Origin: Amycolatopsis dendrobii
Lineage (GTDB): Bacteria; Actinomycetota; Actinomycetes; Mycobacteriales; Pseudonocardiaceae
DNA: 64,000 bases
Assembly (NCBI RefSeq): GCF_014145675.1
Contig: NZ_JACGZW010000018.1
Coordinates: 62,001-126,000 of the forward strand
Direction of reading: 5' to 3'
The notes under the pieces were generated by a model. That model did no database searches and was not told the origin of the DNA. It worked only from the letters and a program-made list of their open reading frames with translations. The stretch's first letter is position 1. Every line of letters begins with the position of its first letter. Made by a program: the position numbers and the translations under genes. Positions 24,523 to 34,895 of the stretch are shown here, one piece after another.

Positions 24523-25230
24523 TCAATGGGAGTCGAGCCGGATTTCCCCCGCTTGGGAACTGATATCGATGCGGTGGGCGCCGCTCGGCCGGTCCGGCAG
24601 GGTGCCACTCCGTTCGCCGACCGAGGTGTGCGCCGACACCGAGTAGTCCGTGCCGGGGACGTTGAGGGAAACCGCGCCCACTTGGGTCTTGATGGCGGCG
24701 TCAGCGGGCACAGTCGTGGTGATGTCGACTTCGCCGACAGAGGTCACGGCTTTCACCGGTCCGGCGCAGTCTCGGACGGCGACCCTGCCCGCGGACATCG
24801 TCAGGTCAAGCGAGCTGATCTTGTCGGCCTCGAACTCGCCAGCTCCCATTTTCCCGGTCACGGCCGTCCGATCAGGCACGGTGACCGTGTAGGAGACGAC
24901 GCACTGGCTGCCGCATTCCCCGTTGAGTTCGAGCGTCGACCCGGACAGACGGTGCCAGGTTCCCTCCGGTTTGGCCCCCTGGTAGCGGATTTCGCGTTCG
25001 ACGGTGATCGAGCCGGGCGCGCCGCCGGAACGCAGCCGCACGTAGCCGGCGGAACTGTCGATCTTGACGGCCTTCGCCGAACCGGTGATCGTCGAGGTGT
25101 CCTTGACGGTGCCCGGCCAGCCCACCGAGACGCTGTCGTGCGATTCGCCGTCGTCCCGCACCAGCGGGAGTTGGCACGCGGAGACGCTCGCCGCCACGAC
25201 ACCGACAGCGACCAACCGACCGATTCTCAC
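24523..25230 (-). CDS. DUF4097-like lipoprotein
   Basis: 235 residues. Lipoprotein signal: VRIGRLVAVGVVAASVSAC with the lipobox SVSAC at about 16-20, so it is anchored on the outer face of the membrane. The mature part has the repeating beta pattern of DUF4097-type adhesin-like domains (KAVKIDSSAGYVRLRS, then SLDLTMSAGRVAV, AVTSVGEVDITT, IDISSQAGEIRL), which would form a right-handed beta-helix. Function unknown. GTG at 25230 is preceded by AGGGGCGAGAC. Next to an acyltransferase on the same strand. Confidence 0.75.
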   Translation of the reverse strand: MRIGRLVAVGVVAASVSACQLPLVRDDGESHDSVSVGWPGTVKDTSTITGSAKAVKIDSSAGYVRLRSGGAPGSITVEREIRYQGAKPEGTWHRLSGSTLELNGECGSQCVVSYTVTVPDRTAVTGKMGAGEFEADKISSLDLTMSAGRVAVRDCAGPVKAVTSVGEVDITTTVPADAAIKTQVGAVSLNVPGTDYSVSAHTSVGERSGTLPDRPSGAHRIDISSQAGEIRLDSH

Positions 25231-25364
25231 TTGTCTCGCCCCTCTGCTGCTCAACCCGGACTGCCACGCTATGGCCGCGCGCGGCTTTCCGGCATCAGGG
25301 ATGACCCGGACATCGACGTGTGCTGCCGCCCACAGCGGCGGGCGTCGTCGAGAGGGGCCCCGGG

Positions 25365-26510
25365 TCAGCCGGGCTTGCCCGCCGAGACCGCGGCCGGTTC
25401 GTCGTCGGGACGGCGGCGGGCGGTCCACGTGTCGTAGCCGCGCATGAGGAAGCGGTGGGCTGGGCGTTCGACCAGGCGGGTGAGGGCCCAGCCGAGGACG
25501 ACGCCGGTGGCGATCATCCCCGCGGTCTGCAGCAGCGGGTCGACGCCGAGGCCGGACAGCCAGTGCAGCACCAGGTAACCGATGGCCTGGTGGATCAGGA
25601 AGACGCCGTAGGAGACGCCGGCGAACCAGGTGATCGCGCGCTGGACGAACGACGGGAGGAACCGGTTCCAGTCCGGGCCGGCCGCGGCGAGCGAGATCAC
25701 GACGATCCCGGCCGCGATGCCGAGCGTCGAACCCCATTCGACGTCGATCCCGGCCGGCGTGACGGCCGCGCCGTGCAGGGCGTGCGCGGTGACGCAGAGG
25801 ACTTCCAGCAGCACGAATTCCGTCGTGGACACGCGTTTCTTCGTCCAGAGCCAGACTGCGATGCCTGCGACGAACAGATGCCAGCGGTGGAATCCGAAGC
25901 CGTCGACGATGACGCGGTACCACTCGGGCGGACCGGAGACGCGCAGCGGCCACTGCGCGAGCGGGACGAGCAGGACGGCCCACATCAGGACGCGAAACTT
26001 GCGCCCGTGGCCCCAGCTGCCGCGGTAGAGCAGCGCGGCGACAGTGAACGCCATGAGCTGGAGCGGAATCGTCCAGTGGGAGCCGTCGAGGAAGGGGTAG
26101 TCGGCGGGCTTCCAGTTCCAGAGCATGAGGAGGTTGCCGGCGAGGTCGCCGAACCGCGGGCTGAACCAGCCGGGCGGCGACAGGTACCGCAGCGCGAAGT
26201 AGATCGCCACGACGGCGGCGAGGAACGGCGGCAGCAACCGCGCGATCCGCCCCCACCAGTACCGGCCGAGCGACCCGCGCCCGATCGTCACGGCGGCGAA
26301 GTACGCGGAAATCACCAGCAGCAGGCTCGCCCCGATCTGATGCGGGAACACGAACCGCCGCGGCCCGAGTTCGGGATGCACGACGACGCTCATGTAGGTC
26401 GCGTGGTACAGCAGCACCAGCACGACGCACCCACCGCGCACGAGGTCCCAGCTGATCCGCCGGTTCCCCGAAGACACGCTCACCGGACGGAACGAGGACA
26501 CGCGCGCCAC
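25365..26510 (-). CDS. membrane acyltransferase (acyltransferase-3 type)
   Basis: About 381 residues, ten or so membrane helices, acyltransferase-3 fold: N-terminal RISWDLVRGGCVVLVLLYHATYM with the catalytic His in LLYHAT, GWFSPRFGDLAG, SYGVFLIHQAIGY (a typical motif near the C-terminal third), and LTRLVERPAHRFL at the end. These proteins move acyl groups onto cell-surface glycans or polyketides. GTG at 26510 is a guess; later GTGs at 26501 and 26483 are equally possible and no clear ribosome site decides. Target unknown. Confidence 0.8.
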   Translation of the reverse strand: MARVSSFRPVSVSSGNRRISWDLVRGGCVVLVLLYHATYMSVVVHPELGPRRFVFPHQIGASLLLVISAYFAAVTIGRGSLGRYWWGRIARLLPPFLAAVVAIYFALRYLSPPGWFSPRFGDLAGNLLMLWNWKPADYPFLDGSHWTIPLQLMAFTVAALLYRGSWGHGRKFRVLMWAVLLVPLAQWPLRVSGPPEWYRVIVDGFGFHRWHLFVAGIAVWLWTKKRVSTTEFVLLEVLCVTAHALHGAAVTPAGIDVEWGSTLGIAAGIVVISLAAAGPDWNRFLPSFVQRAITWFAGVSYGVFLIHQAIGYLVLHWLSGLGVDPLLQTAGMIATGVVLGWALTRLVERPAHRFLMRGYDTWTARRRPDDEPAAVSAGKPG

Positions 26511-27281
26511 CGTAACTGGTCGGGTTCGCGCCGCGGGGAGGCACCCTGCGGCGCGGCGGGCGGGGCATTTCCGGTACAGGGCCCGGGTTCGCGGTCTCCG
26601 GCCGGGGAGATTTTCGGGGAAAGCCGTGGTGGCAGAGGGATTTCCGCCGGGGATGCCCGCTGGTCGCGGCGGAGCGGGCGCCGCCGCTCCGCCGCTGCCG
26701 GGTTCCGGTGAGCGAGAGGTTTTAGCTTGGGGACAAGCAGGACTCACTCATCGGGTGTGACGAACGAATACTTGCTTGGTTTCGGCGGCGGTGCGGCTGC
26801 CGGGCGCGGGGAGCGGCCCTCGTCGCGACTGAATCGGTCTTGCGGGTGGTCGTGGTCCGGCCGCGCTGCGGGATCCGCAGCAAACGGGGAGTACCGGCCC
26901 GGAATGACCGTTCGGCTCATCGCGAAGCGCGTGCCTGGGTCGCGCTGGCGAGTTGCCGACCTCGCCACGCGGCGACGCGGCGACGGGGCGCGGACCTGGC
27001 GGGCGTCGCCGGCCGGGCCGCCACGCCGCGAAACCCGCGCGCTCGTGCTGACGACGCTGCTTCTCCCCCGGTCGGTCGCCGGTGTGTCACCCAGCGACTC
27101 GGCGGCTTCCGGCGCAGATAGATGCCGCGAAGGGCCGGTGCGGGGCCCCTTCCCGGAGCAGGGTCTCGTCAGCCTGAGCGAACTCTCGCCCAGACCGCGG
27201 CGCAGCTTGCCGCGCCGCGTTCTGCTCTCCGGCCACGACTGCCGCCGGGCCGCCCCGGCTTCCGCCCCGCCACCCACCGGC
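26511..27281. other. gene-poor GC-rich spacer
   Basis: Together with the tandem array after it, this makes 1.3 kb without a convincing gene. Large open frames occur on both strands (plus 26727-27851, minus 26744-27643), but their products are low-complexity Arg/Ala/Pro sequence with no recognised domain. A short element near 27180-27280 leads into the array. The acyltransferase promoter must lie at its left edge. Confidence 0.5.
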
Positions 27282-27542
27282 CCCAGCCGAACCAACCCGG
27301 ATCCCGCCTCAACCCGCCTCCGGCATCCCGCCAGACCCAGCCAGGCCGACCCGGATCCCGCCTCAACCCGCCTCCAGCACCCCGCCAGACCCAGCCAGGC
27401 CGACCCGGATCCCGCCTCAGCCCGCCTCCAGCACCCCGCCAGACCCAGCCAGGCCGACCCGGAACCCGCCTCAGCCCGCCTCCAGCACCCCGCCAGACCC
27501 AGCCAGGCCGACCCGGATCCCGCCTCAGCCCGCCTCCCATCC
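27282..27542. repeat. 54-bp tandem repeat array
   Basis: Nearly five copies of a 54-base unit that begins CCCGCCAGACCCAGCCAGGC; full copies start at 27327, 27381, 27435 and 27489, preceded by a partial copy. The copies differ at only a few bases. The unit is 18 codons long, so all frames stay open through it; one plus frame repeats PARPSQADPDPAS and one minus frame repeats WLGLAGCWRRAEAGSG. Neither looks like a known protein, and no ribosome site supports either. The rest of the gap to 27781 shows nothing recognisable. Confidence 0.85.
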
Positions 27543-27781
27543 CCCGTGCTCAGCCGGACCAACCTGGCTTCCGCCCAAACCCGCTTCCGCCGCGCAGCCG
27601 GAAGCCGCCCGCCATCGCCGGTCGCCAGCCACCGCCCCGCCACCAGGCACGGGCAGGCCGCCGCCCTTGTTCTCCCGCCCTCGGCTTCCGAGCCCCGGGC
27701 AGGCTCGCGCCCACCCTCGCAGCCCTGCCGATCAGGCCGGCGCGACGTTCGGGCCCTCTGCTCCGGCTCCCGGCGCCAGTC

Positions 27782-28342
27782 TCACGCGCCAGGCTTGAAT
27801 GCGACCTCCTTCGTGGCGACCGTGCCCGCGGTCCGGCCGGGGGCGGTCTGATAGCTCCAGTACAGGTTCGTGTGCGCGATGACCTGCGCAGGCGGCGGCG
27901 CGCCCCAGGTGGTGCGGTCTCCTGTCGTGTGGGCGTCGCTCACCAAGGTCGCGTCGTAGCCTCGCGCGAAGGCGCCGTGCAGGGTGGAGCGGATGCAAGC
28001 GTCGGTCTCGGCTCCGCTCACCACCAGGCGCCCCACTCGCAGGTCGGCGAGAACCGACTCCAGGGCGGTGTCTTCGAACGAGTCGCCGTAGGACTTCTCC
28101 ACCAGGGGTTCGGCGGGAGAGCGCTTCAGCTCCGGGACCAGTTCCCATTCGGGGCTGCCCTTCTCCAGGCCCTCGTCGTTGTGCTGGACCCACACGACGG
28201 AGACCTCCGCTCCGCGAGCTTTGTCCACCAGCGCGGCCACGTTCGCCACGACGCTGTCTCGTTCGTGCGCGTCCGCGACGACGCCGTTCTGGACGTCGAC
28301 GACCAGCAATGCGGTGTTCGGGCGGTCGTTGAGAGTGGTCAT
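27782..28342 (-). CDS. isochorismatase-like cysteine hydrolase
   Basis: 186 residues, cysteine-hydrolase (isochorismatase) fold with the three catalytic residues in place: Asp16 (VVDVQNG), Lys83 (VEKSYGDSF) and Cys116 (TDACIRST). Family members hydrolyse amides such as nicotinamide, N-carbamoylsarcosine and ureidoacrylate, or isochorismate; the WVQHND region resembles small hydrolases of unknown substrate. ATG with GGAGGGAAGAACTG upstream. Near the MarR gene, which is on the same strand 58 bases upstream. Confidence 0.9.
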   Translation of the reverse strand: MTTLNDRPNTALLVVDVQNGVVADAHERDSVVANVAALVDKARGAEVSVVWVQHNDEGLEKGSPEWELVPELKRSPAEPLVEKSYGDSFEDTALESVLADLRVGRLVVSGAETDACIRSTLHGAFARGYDATLVSDAHTTGDRTTWGAPPPAQVIAHTNLYWSYQTAPGRTAGTVATKEVAFKPGA

Positions 28343-28400
28343 CAGTTCTTCCCTCCAGTCAGGTACCGCTCACGCTAGTCCCGCCCACCGACAAAAACTG

Positions 28401-28934
28401 TCACTCCGGGCGGAGGGCATCGTGCGGGGAGGAAGGGCCGAACTCGGTTTCGAAGCGGGTCAGGAGGCGGGCGAGGAGGGCGTTCAGGCTGGAGAGGTCG
28501 TCTTCGGTCAGGGCGGCGCTGAACAGATCCTGTTCCCGTTCGGTGCGTTTCCGGGTGGCGGCGGCCCAGCGGGCGCGGCCTTTGCGGGTCAGGCGGATCG
28601 GGCGGCTCCGGCCGTCGGAGGCCGCGGCGACGCGTTCGGCCAAGCCCGCGCGCTCCAGGCGGTCGATTCGCACGGTGACGGTTCCGGAGGTGACGCCCAG
28701 ACGGTCGGCCAGTTCCTTCGGCGTGAGAACGGCAGCGCGGCCGGAGCGATGCAAGGCCGACAATGCCTGCCAATCCCCCGTGCTGAAACCGTATTCCTCC
28801 GCGACGTCGCGCAGCACCTGCTCGAACTGCCTCGACAGCCGCCCGATCCGCTGGCGGGCCGCTTCGACCTGCTCGTCCACGCCGTCCGGCATCACGGCCA
28901 GCCATTCGGGCAGGCCCGCCCCCACTGAGTCCAA
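28401..28934 (-). CDS. MarR-family regulator
   Basis: About 177 residues. Winged helix with LTPKELADRLGVTSGTVTVRIDRLERAGLAERVA at about 75-110 as the DNA-recognition part, then RPIRLTRKGRA as the wing. The TTG at 28934 has GAGGGA eight bases upstream; a GTG nine bases later is the alternative. Divergent from an SDR gene with 70 bases between them, the usual arrangement for a MarR repressor that controls its neighbour. Confidence 0.87.
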   Translation of the reverse strand: MDSVGAGLPEWLAVMPDGVDEQVEAARQRIGRLSRQFEQVLRDVAEEYGFSTGDWQALSALHRSGRAAVLTPKELADRLGVTSGTVTVRIDRLERAGLAERVAAASDGRSRPIRLTRKGRARWAAATRKRTEREQDLFSAALTEDDLSSLNALLARLLTRFETEFGPSSPHDALRPE

Positions 28935-29004
28935 CTGGACACTCCCTCGAAACTCAAGGTAGTTTGGTTTGGGTATCAAAGTAACTCGTCCTGGGGAGGT
29001 TCGC

Positions 29005-29826
29005 ATGCCCGGACGCGTCTGGTTCATCACGGGAGCGAGCAGCGGGTTCGGCCGCGTGCTCGCGGAAACTGTGCTGCAGCGCGGGGAAAAGGTCGTGGCC
29101 ACGGCTCGCGACACAAAAGCTCTCGACGGGATGGAGACATTCAAAGCCCGGCTGGACGTCACGGATCCGGTGTCGGCGGAGGCGGCGGTGAACGCGGCGA
29201 TCGCTGAGTTCGGGCGGATCGACGTGCTGGTCAACAACGCTGGGCACGGGCTGGTCGGGGCGCTCGAAGAACTGACCGACGAGCAGGCGCGGCAGGTGCT
29301 CGAAACCAACGTGTTCGGCGTCCTCAACGTCACGCGTGCGGTGCTGCCGCACCTGCGGGCACAGCGCAGCGGGCACATCGTGCAGTTGTCGTCGGTCGGC
29401 GGGGTGGTCGGGAATCCGGGGCACGCGCTGTACGCGACGTCGAAGTTCGCGCTGGAAGGGATGTCCGAGGCGCTCGCCGGGGAGGTCGCGCCGCTGGGGA
29501 TCCGGGTGAGCCTGGTGGAGCCGGGGCCGTTCCGGACGGACTTCGCCGGGCGGTCGATGACGTTCTCCGAGCCCATCGACGACTACCGCGACACCCCGGC
29601 AGGCGCGATGCGCCAACGGTTTTCCGCGCAGGACGGCGCGCAGCCGAACGATCCGGCGAAGGCCGCCGAGGCCATTCTCAAACTGGTCGACACTCCGGAC
29701 GCGCCGCTGCGGCTGCCGCTCGGGCCCGAGGCGGTGACCCGGATCCGGGCGAAGCTCGAGCAGCAGCTCGCCGATCTCGCGGCATGGGAACCGGTTTCGC
29801 TGGACACGCGTTATCCGGACGACTGA
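29005..29826 (+). CDS. SDR-family oxidoreductase
   Basis: 273 residues, classical SDR: ITGASSGFG at 8-16, NNAGHG near 81-86, Ser in LSSVGG, and YATSK. Fully equipped for NAD(P)-dependent dehydrogenation. The ATG at 29005 has GGGGAGGTTCGC upstream. Divergently transcribed from the MarR gene and probably under its control. Convergent with the HtrA-like gene. Confidence 0.9.
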   Translation: MPGRVWFITGASSGFGRVLAETVLQRGEKVVATARDTKALDGMETFKARLDVTDPVSAEAAVNAAIAEFGRIDVLVNNAGHGLVGALEELTDEQARQVLETNVFGVLNVTRAVLPHLRAQRSGHIVQLSSVGGVVGNPGHALYATSKFALEGMSEALAGEVAPLGIRVSLVEPGPFRTDFAGRSMTFSEPIDDYRDTPAGAMRQRFSAQDGAQPNDPAKAAEAILKLVDTPDAPLRLPLGPEAVTRIRAKLEQQLADLAAWEPVSLDTRYPDD

Positions 29827-29844
29827 ACGCATCAGCCGTCCGGA
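29814..29844. terminator. hairpin between convergent SDR and protease genes
   Basis: TCCGGACG ... CGTCCGGA, 8-base arms spanning the SDR stop codon and reaching into the 29-base spacer before the convergent protease gene. Likely a shared weak terminator. Short arms, no T-run. Confidence 0.5.
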
Positions 29845-29855
29845 CAACCGGCGGG

Positions 29856-31292
29856 TCAGCCCACGGGGCCTTCGGCGGGCACGACGGTGACGTTCTGCTG
29901 CTGACCGGTCTGGTCGACGACCGTCACCGTCAGCTTGTCGCCGGGGTGGTGCTGGTCCATCAGAGTGGTCAGCGCGGTGGGCGAGTCGACTGCTTTGCCG
30001 TCCACCGCGGTGATCACGTCGCCCGCCGAGAGACCCGCTTTGGCGGCCGCGCCGTCGGGGACGACCTGCTGGATCGCGGCTCCCGAGCCGGTTCCGCCCT
30101 GCTGTTGCTGCTGTCCGGCGTCGCTGACGGTCACGCCGAGGAACGCGCTCTTTCCGATGTGGACAGTGTCGGAGCCGGTGCCGCCGACGATCTGGTGGGC
30201 GATGGAGATCGCCTGGTTGATCGGGATCGCGTAGCCCTCGTTCCCGCTGGATCCCTGCGAACCGTCACCCTGCGAGTCGCCCTGGGAACCGTCGCCCTGC
30301 GAGTTGTCGCCGGGGAAGCCGTTGCCGAGCCCGCCGTGGCCGCGCCGTCCGCCGCCGTTGAACTGGTACCCGGCCGATGCCGCGGTGTCCACGCCGACGA
30401 CCTGGCCCTGCGCGTTCACGAGCGGGCCGCCGGAATCGCCGGACTGGATGTTCGCGTCGACCTGGATCAGGTCCTTCAGCTGCTCGGACGAGCTGTTCGA
30501 TTCGTCGGACGCGGTGATCGACTGGTTCAGCGCGGTCACCCGCCCGCCGGCCGGGACCGGCGCTCCCCCGGCGCCGCCCGCGTTGCCGAGCCCGACGACC
30601 GCGTCGCCGACCTTCACCGACGACGAATCGCCGAGCGTCTCCGTCGCCAAGCCGGACGCGCCGGCCAGTTTCAGCACCGCGACATCGTGGCTGCGGTCGT
30701 AGCCGAGCACGGAAGCGGTGTACGTCTGGCCGTTGCCGATGTCGGTGACCTTGATGCTCGTCGCGCCCTCGACGACGTGGTTGTTCGTGAGCACCTCGCC
30801 GTCGGAGGTGAGCACGATTCCGGTGCCCGCCGCGGCCGCGCCCTGGTAGCCCAGCTCGGTATTGATGTTGACGATGCCCGCGCTGACCTTCTTCGCGATC
30901 GCCTGCGGGTCGATCGCCGTGTTCGACGGGTTGGTCTGGTTGCCGATCGAGCCGAAGTTCTGGTTCCCGGAAACGCCGGGCGACGCGGACGGCGTCCACA
31001 CGAAGTGCCCGACCCCGAGCCCGACCGCCACCGACAGCGCGATCGCGCCGACCGTGATGGCCGCGGTCCGCAACGGGTGATGCGAACGCTGCCGGGGCAT
31101 CTGCTGTGTCGGGTACGGCGGAGCGGGGTACTGGCCGCCCGGCTGCGGACCGTACGCGCCGGGCGGCGGAGTGCCCCATTGAGCCCAGCCCTGCTGCTGG
31201 TACGGCTGCCCCGCTCCCGGCGAGCAGGGCTGCGCCTGCCCGCCGTAGCCGGGCTGTCCCTGGTCGTGCCCGCCGCGCTCCTGCTCGTTCAT
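29856..31292 (-). CDS. HtrA-like membrane-anchored serine protease with PDZ
   Basis: 478 residues. Cytoplasmic Gln/Pro/Gly-rich N-terminus (1-70), one membrane helix at about 76-97, then an S1C trypsin fold outside: His172 (TNNHVVEG), Asp203 (SHDVAVLK) and Ser287 (SGDSGGPL), followed by a PDZ domain from about 383 (GAAIQQVVPDGAAAKAGL, GDVITAVDGK). A Gly/Ser/Gln/Asp-rich insert (about 314-352) sits between protease strands and the end of the catalytic domain. HtrA-type proteases clear misfolded envelope proteins. ATG at 31292 has GCGGGAGCGGAGC upstream. Same strand as the GH16 gene, but separated from it by a terminator. Confidence 0.9.
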   Translation of the reverse strand: MNEQERGGHDQGQPGYGGQAQPCSPGAGQPYQQQGWAQWGTPPPGAYGPQPGGQYPAPPYPTQQMPRQRSHHPLRTAAITVGAIALSVAVGLGVGHFVWTPSASPGVSGNQNFGSIGNQTNPSNTAIDPQAIAKKVSAGIVNINTELGYQGAAAAGTGIVLTSDGEVLTNNHVVEGATSIKVTDIGNGQTYTASVLGYDRSHDVAVLKLAGASGLATETLGDSSSVKVGDAVVGLGNAGGAGGAPVPAGGRVTALNQSITASDESNSSSEQLKDLIQVDANIQSGDSGGPLVNAQGQVVGVDTAASAGYQFNGGGRRGHGGLGNGFPGDNSQGDGSQGDSQGDGSQGSSGNEGYAIPINQAISIAHQIVGGTGSDTVHIGKSAFLGVTVSDAGQQQQQGGTGSGAAIQQVVPDGAAAKAGLSAGDVITAVDGKAVDSPTALTTLMDQHHPGDKLTVTVVDQTGQQQNVTVVPAEGPVG

Positions 31293-31400
31293 GCTCCGCT
31301 CCCGCGTCTCGTGACCCTCCGCCAGCTCAGCAAACACCCGCTACCTGAGATTTTCCTTGCCGTGATCCGTGCGGAAGCTGTGTACCCGAGCGGCAGCACG

Positions 31401-31443
31401 GAAAAGCCCCGTCCGGCTCAGAATGGGCTGAGCCGGACGGGGC
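31401..31443 (-). terminator. rho-independent terminator of the GH16 gene
   Basis: On the minus strand: stem GCCCCGTCCGGCTCA / TGAGCCGGACGGGGC with a 6-base loop, followed by TTTTC. It lies just downstream of the GH16 stop and upstream of the HtrA-like gene on the same strand. Strong and typical. Confidence 0.88.
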
Positions 31444-31495
31444 CCGCGGAGACCGCGCCTTCTCCGCGCCGCCGGGGTTCCGGCGGCGAGGGTGG

Positions 31496-32329
31496 TCAGC
31501 TCACGTGCACGTAGTCGACCACCAGCTGTTGCGGGAACTGGGTGCTGCCGTCCGGGTCGCCGGGCCAGTCGCCGCCCACCGCGAGGTTGAGGATCAGGAA
31601 GAACGGGTGGTCGTACACCCATTTCTTGCCGTTCAGGTCCGCCGGGGTGCGGGTTTGGTAGGCCTGCCCGTCGACCAGCCAGACGATCTTGTTCGGAGAC
31701 CAGTCGACCGCGTAGGTGTGGAAGTCGGCGGAGAAGTCGGGGCCGTTGAACGCCGCGCCGATGCCGCCCGCGCCCGAGTAGCCGGGGCCGTGGATCGTGC
31801 CGTGCACGGTGTTCGGTTCCTTGCCGATGTTCTCCATGACGTCGATTTCGCCGTCGTCCGGCCATTGCCCGCCGCCGAGCATCCAGAACGCCGGCCACAT
31901 CCCCTGCCCGCGCGGCAGTTTCATCCGGACTTCCAGGTGCCCGTACGCCTGGCTGAACTTGCCGGACGTGTTCAGCCGCGCCGAGGTGTACTGGCACGCG
32001 CCGTACCAGCAGTTGTTGCCGGAGTTCTCTTTCTTCGCGGTGATCACGAGGTGGCCCTGGCCGTCGAGCGCGCCGTTCGCCGCGCCCGAGGTGTACCACT
32101 GCCGTTCGTGGTTGTTGCCGTTGTTGTCGCCGGTTTCGTAGTTCCACTTGCTCCCGTCGGCGGGCGAGCCCGCCGGGCCGTCGAAGTCGTCGGAGAACCC
32201 GGCGGCCGGAGCGGCGGCGGGGGCGGGGGCGGCGTGGCCGGCGGGCGTCAGCGCGACCGCGCCGGCGAGGGCGAGCGCCGCGGGGATCGCGAGCCGCCGC
32301 CAACGGGAGGAGGTGTGCGAGGACGTCAT
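31496..32329 (-). CDS. secreted GH16 beta-glucanase
   Basis: 277 residues with a Sec signal peptide (basic RRLAIPAALALAGAVALTPAG, cleavage near GHA-AP). Catalytic motif GEIDVMENIG at 160-169, with nucleophile Glu161, Asp163 and acid/base Glu166 as in laminarinase-type GH16 (endo-beta-1,3-glucanase). No carbohydrate-binding module. It likely attacks fungal or plant beta-glucan outside the cell. Two ATGs overlap; the second (32329) has GAGGG six bases upstream and is preferred over the first at 32335. Confidence 0.88.
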   Translation of the reverse strand: MTSSHTSSRWRRLAIPAALALAGAVALTPAGHAAPAPAAAPAAGFSDDFDGPAGSPADGSKWNYETGDNNGNNHERQWYTSGAANGALDGQGHLVITAKKENSGNNCWYGACQYTSARLNTSGKFSQAYGHLEVRMKLPRGQGMWPAFWMLGGGQWPDDGEIDVMENIGKEPNTVHGTIHGPGYSGAGGIGAAFNGPDFSADFHTYAVDWSPNKIVWLVDGQAYQTRTPADLNGKKWVYDHPFFLILNLAVGGDWPGDPDGSTQFPQQLVVDYVHVS

Positions 32330-32683
32330 CGTCATCCCTCAATCACTCGAGGGGCGGCCTGGCGGCGCCACCCCGGGTTTGTTGTGGATGGCAACAAAGT
32401 ATGCCCACCAGCGCCTTCACCGGCAAGACGCTGCGTGGGTCATTTTCCGACCGCCGCCGGGCGAAGGCGCTCGCGAGGGGAATTCCGGGCAGCGCGGGAT
32501 GGCCGGACGGGCAAGCGGCCCGGCCGGTGCCAGAACTGACGGCTTGCGGACTGCCGCGGAGAGGCGCGCGAGGGCCACCATCAGGGAATCTGATCCCGTC
32601 AGGGTCCCCCTCACGACCCGCGACCAGGGCGCGAGGGGACCCTTCACGGAGGTTTGCCGCCCGCAGCGGTGCGCGGTGGCGGG
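32330..32683. other. spacer with hairpin between glgB and GH16 gene
   Basis: About 350 bases without a recognised gene. It holds the GH16 promoter on one side and the end of the glg operon on the other. An imperfect inverted repeat at 32602-32642 (GGGTCCCCcTC ... GAGGGGACCC, 20-base loop) lies about 40 bases past the glgB stop and could serve as its terminator. Confidence 0.5.
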
Positions 32684-34891
<2,208 letters not shown>

Positions 34892-34895
34892 GGGG

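Noticed and set aside
26744..27643. 299-residue minus frame with repeated WLGLAGCWRRAEAGSG
   Set aside because: The repeats come from the 54-bp array; no start signal or known family. Kept as a repeat only.
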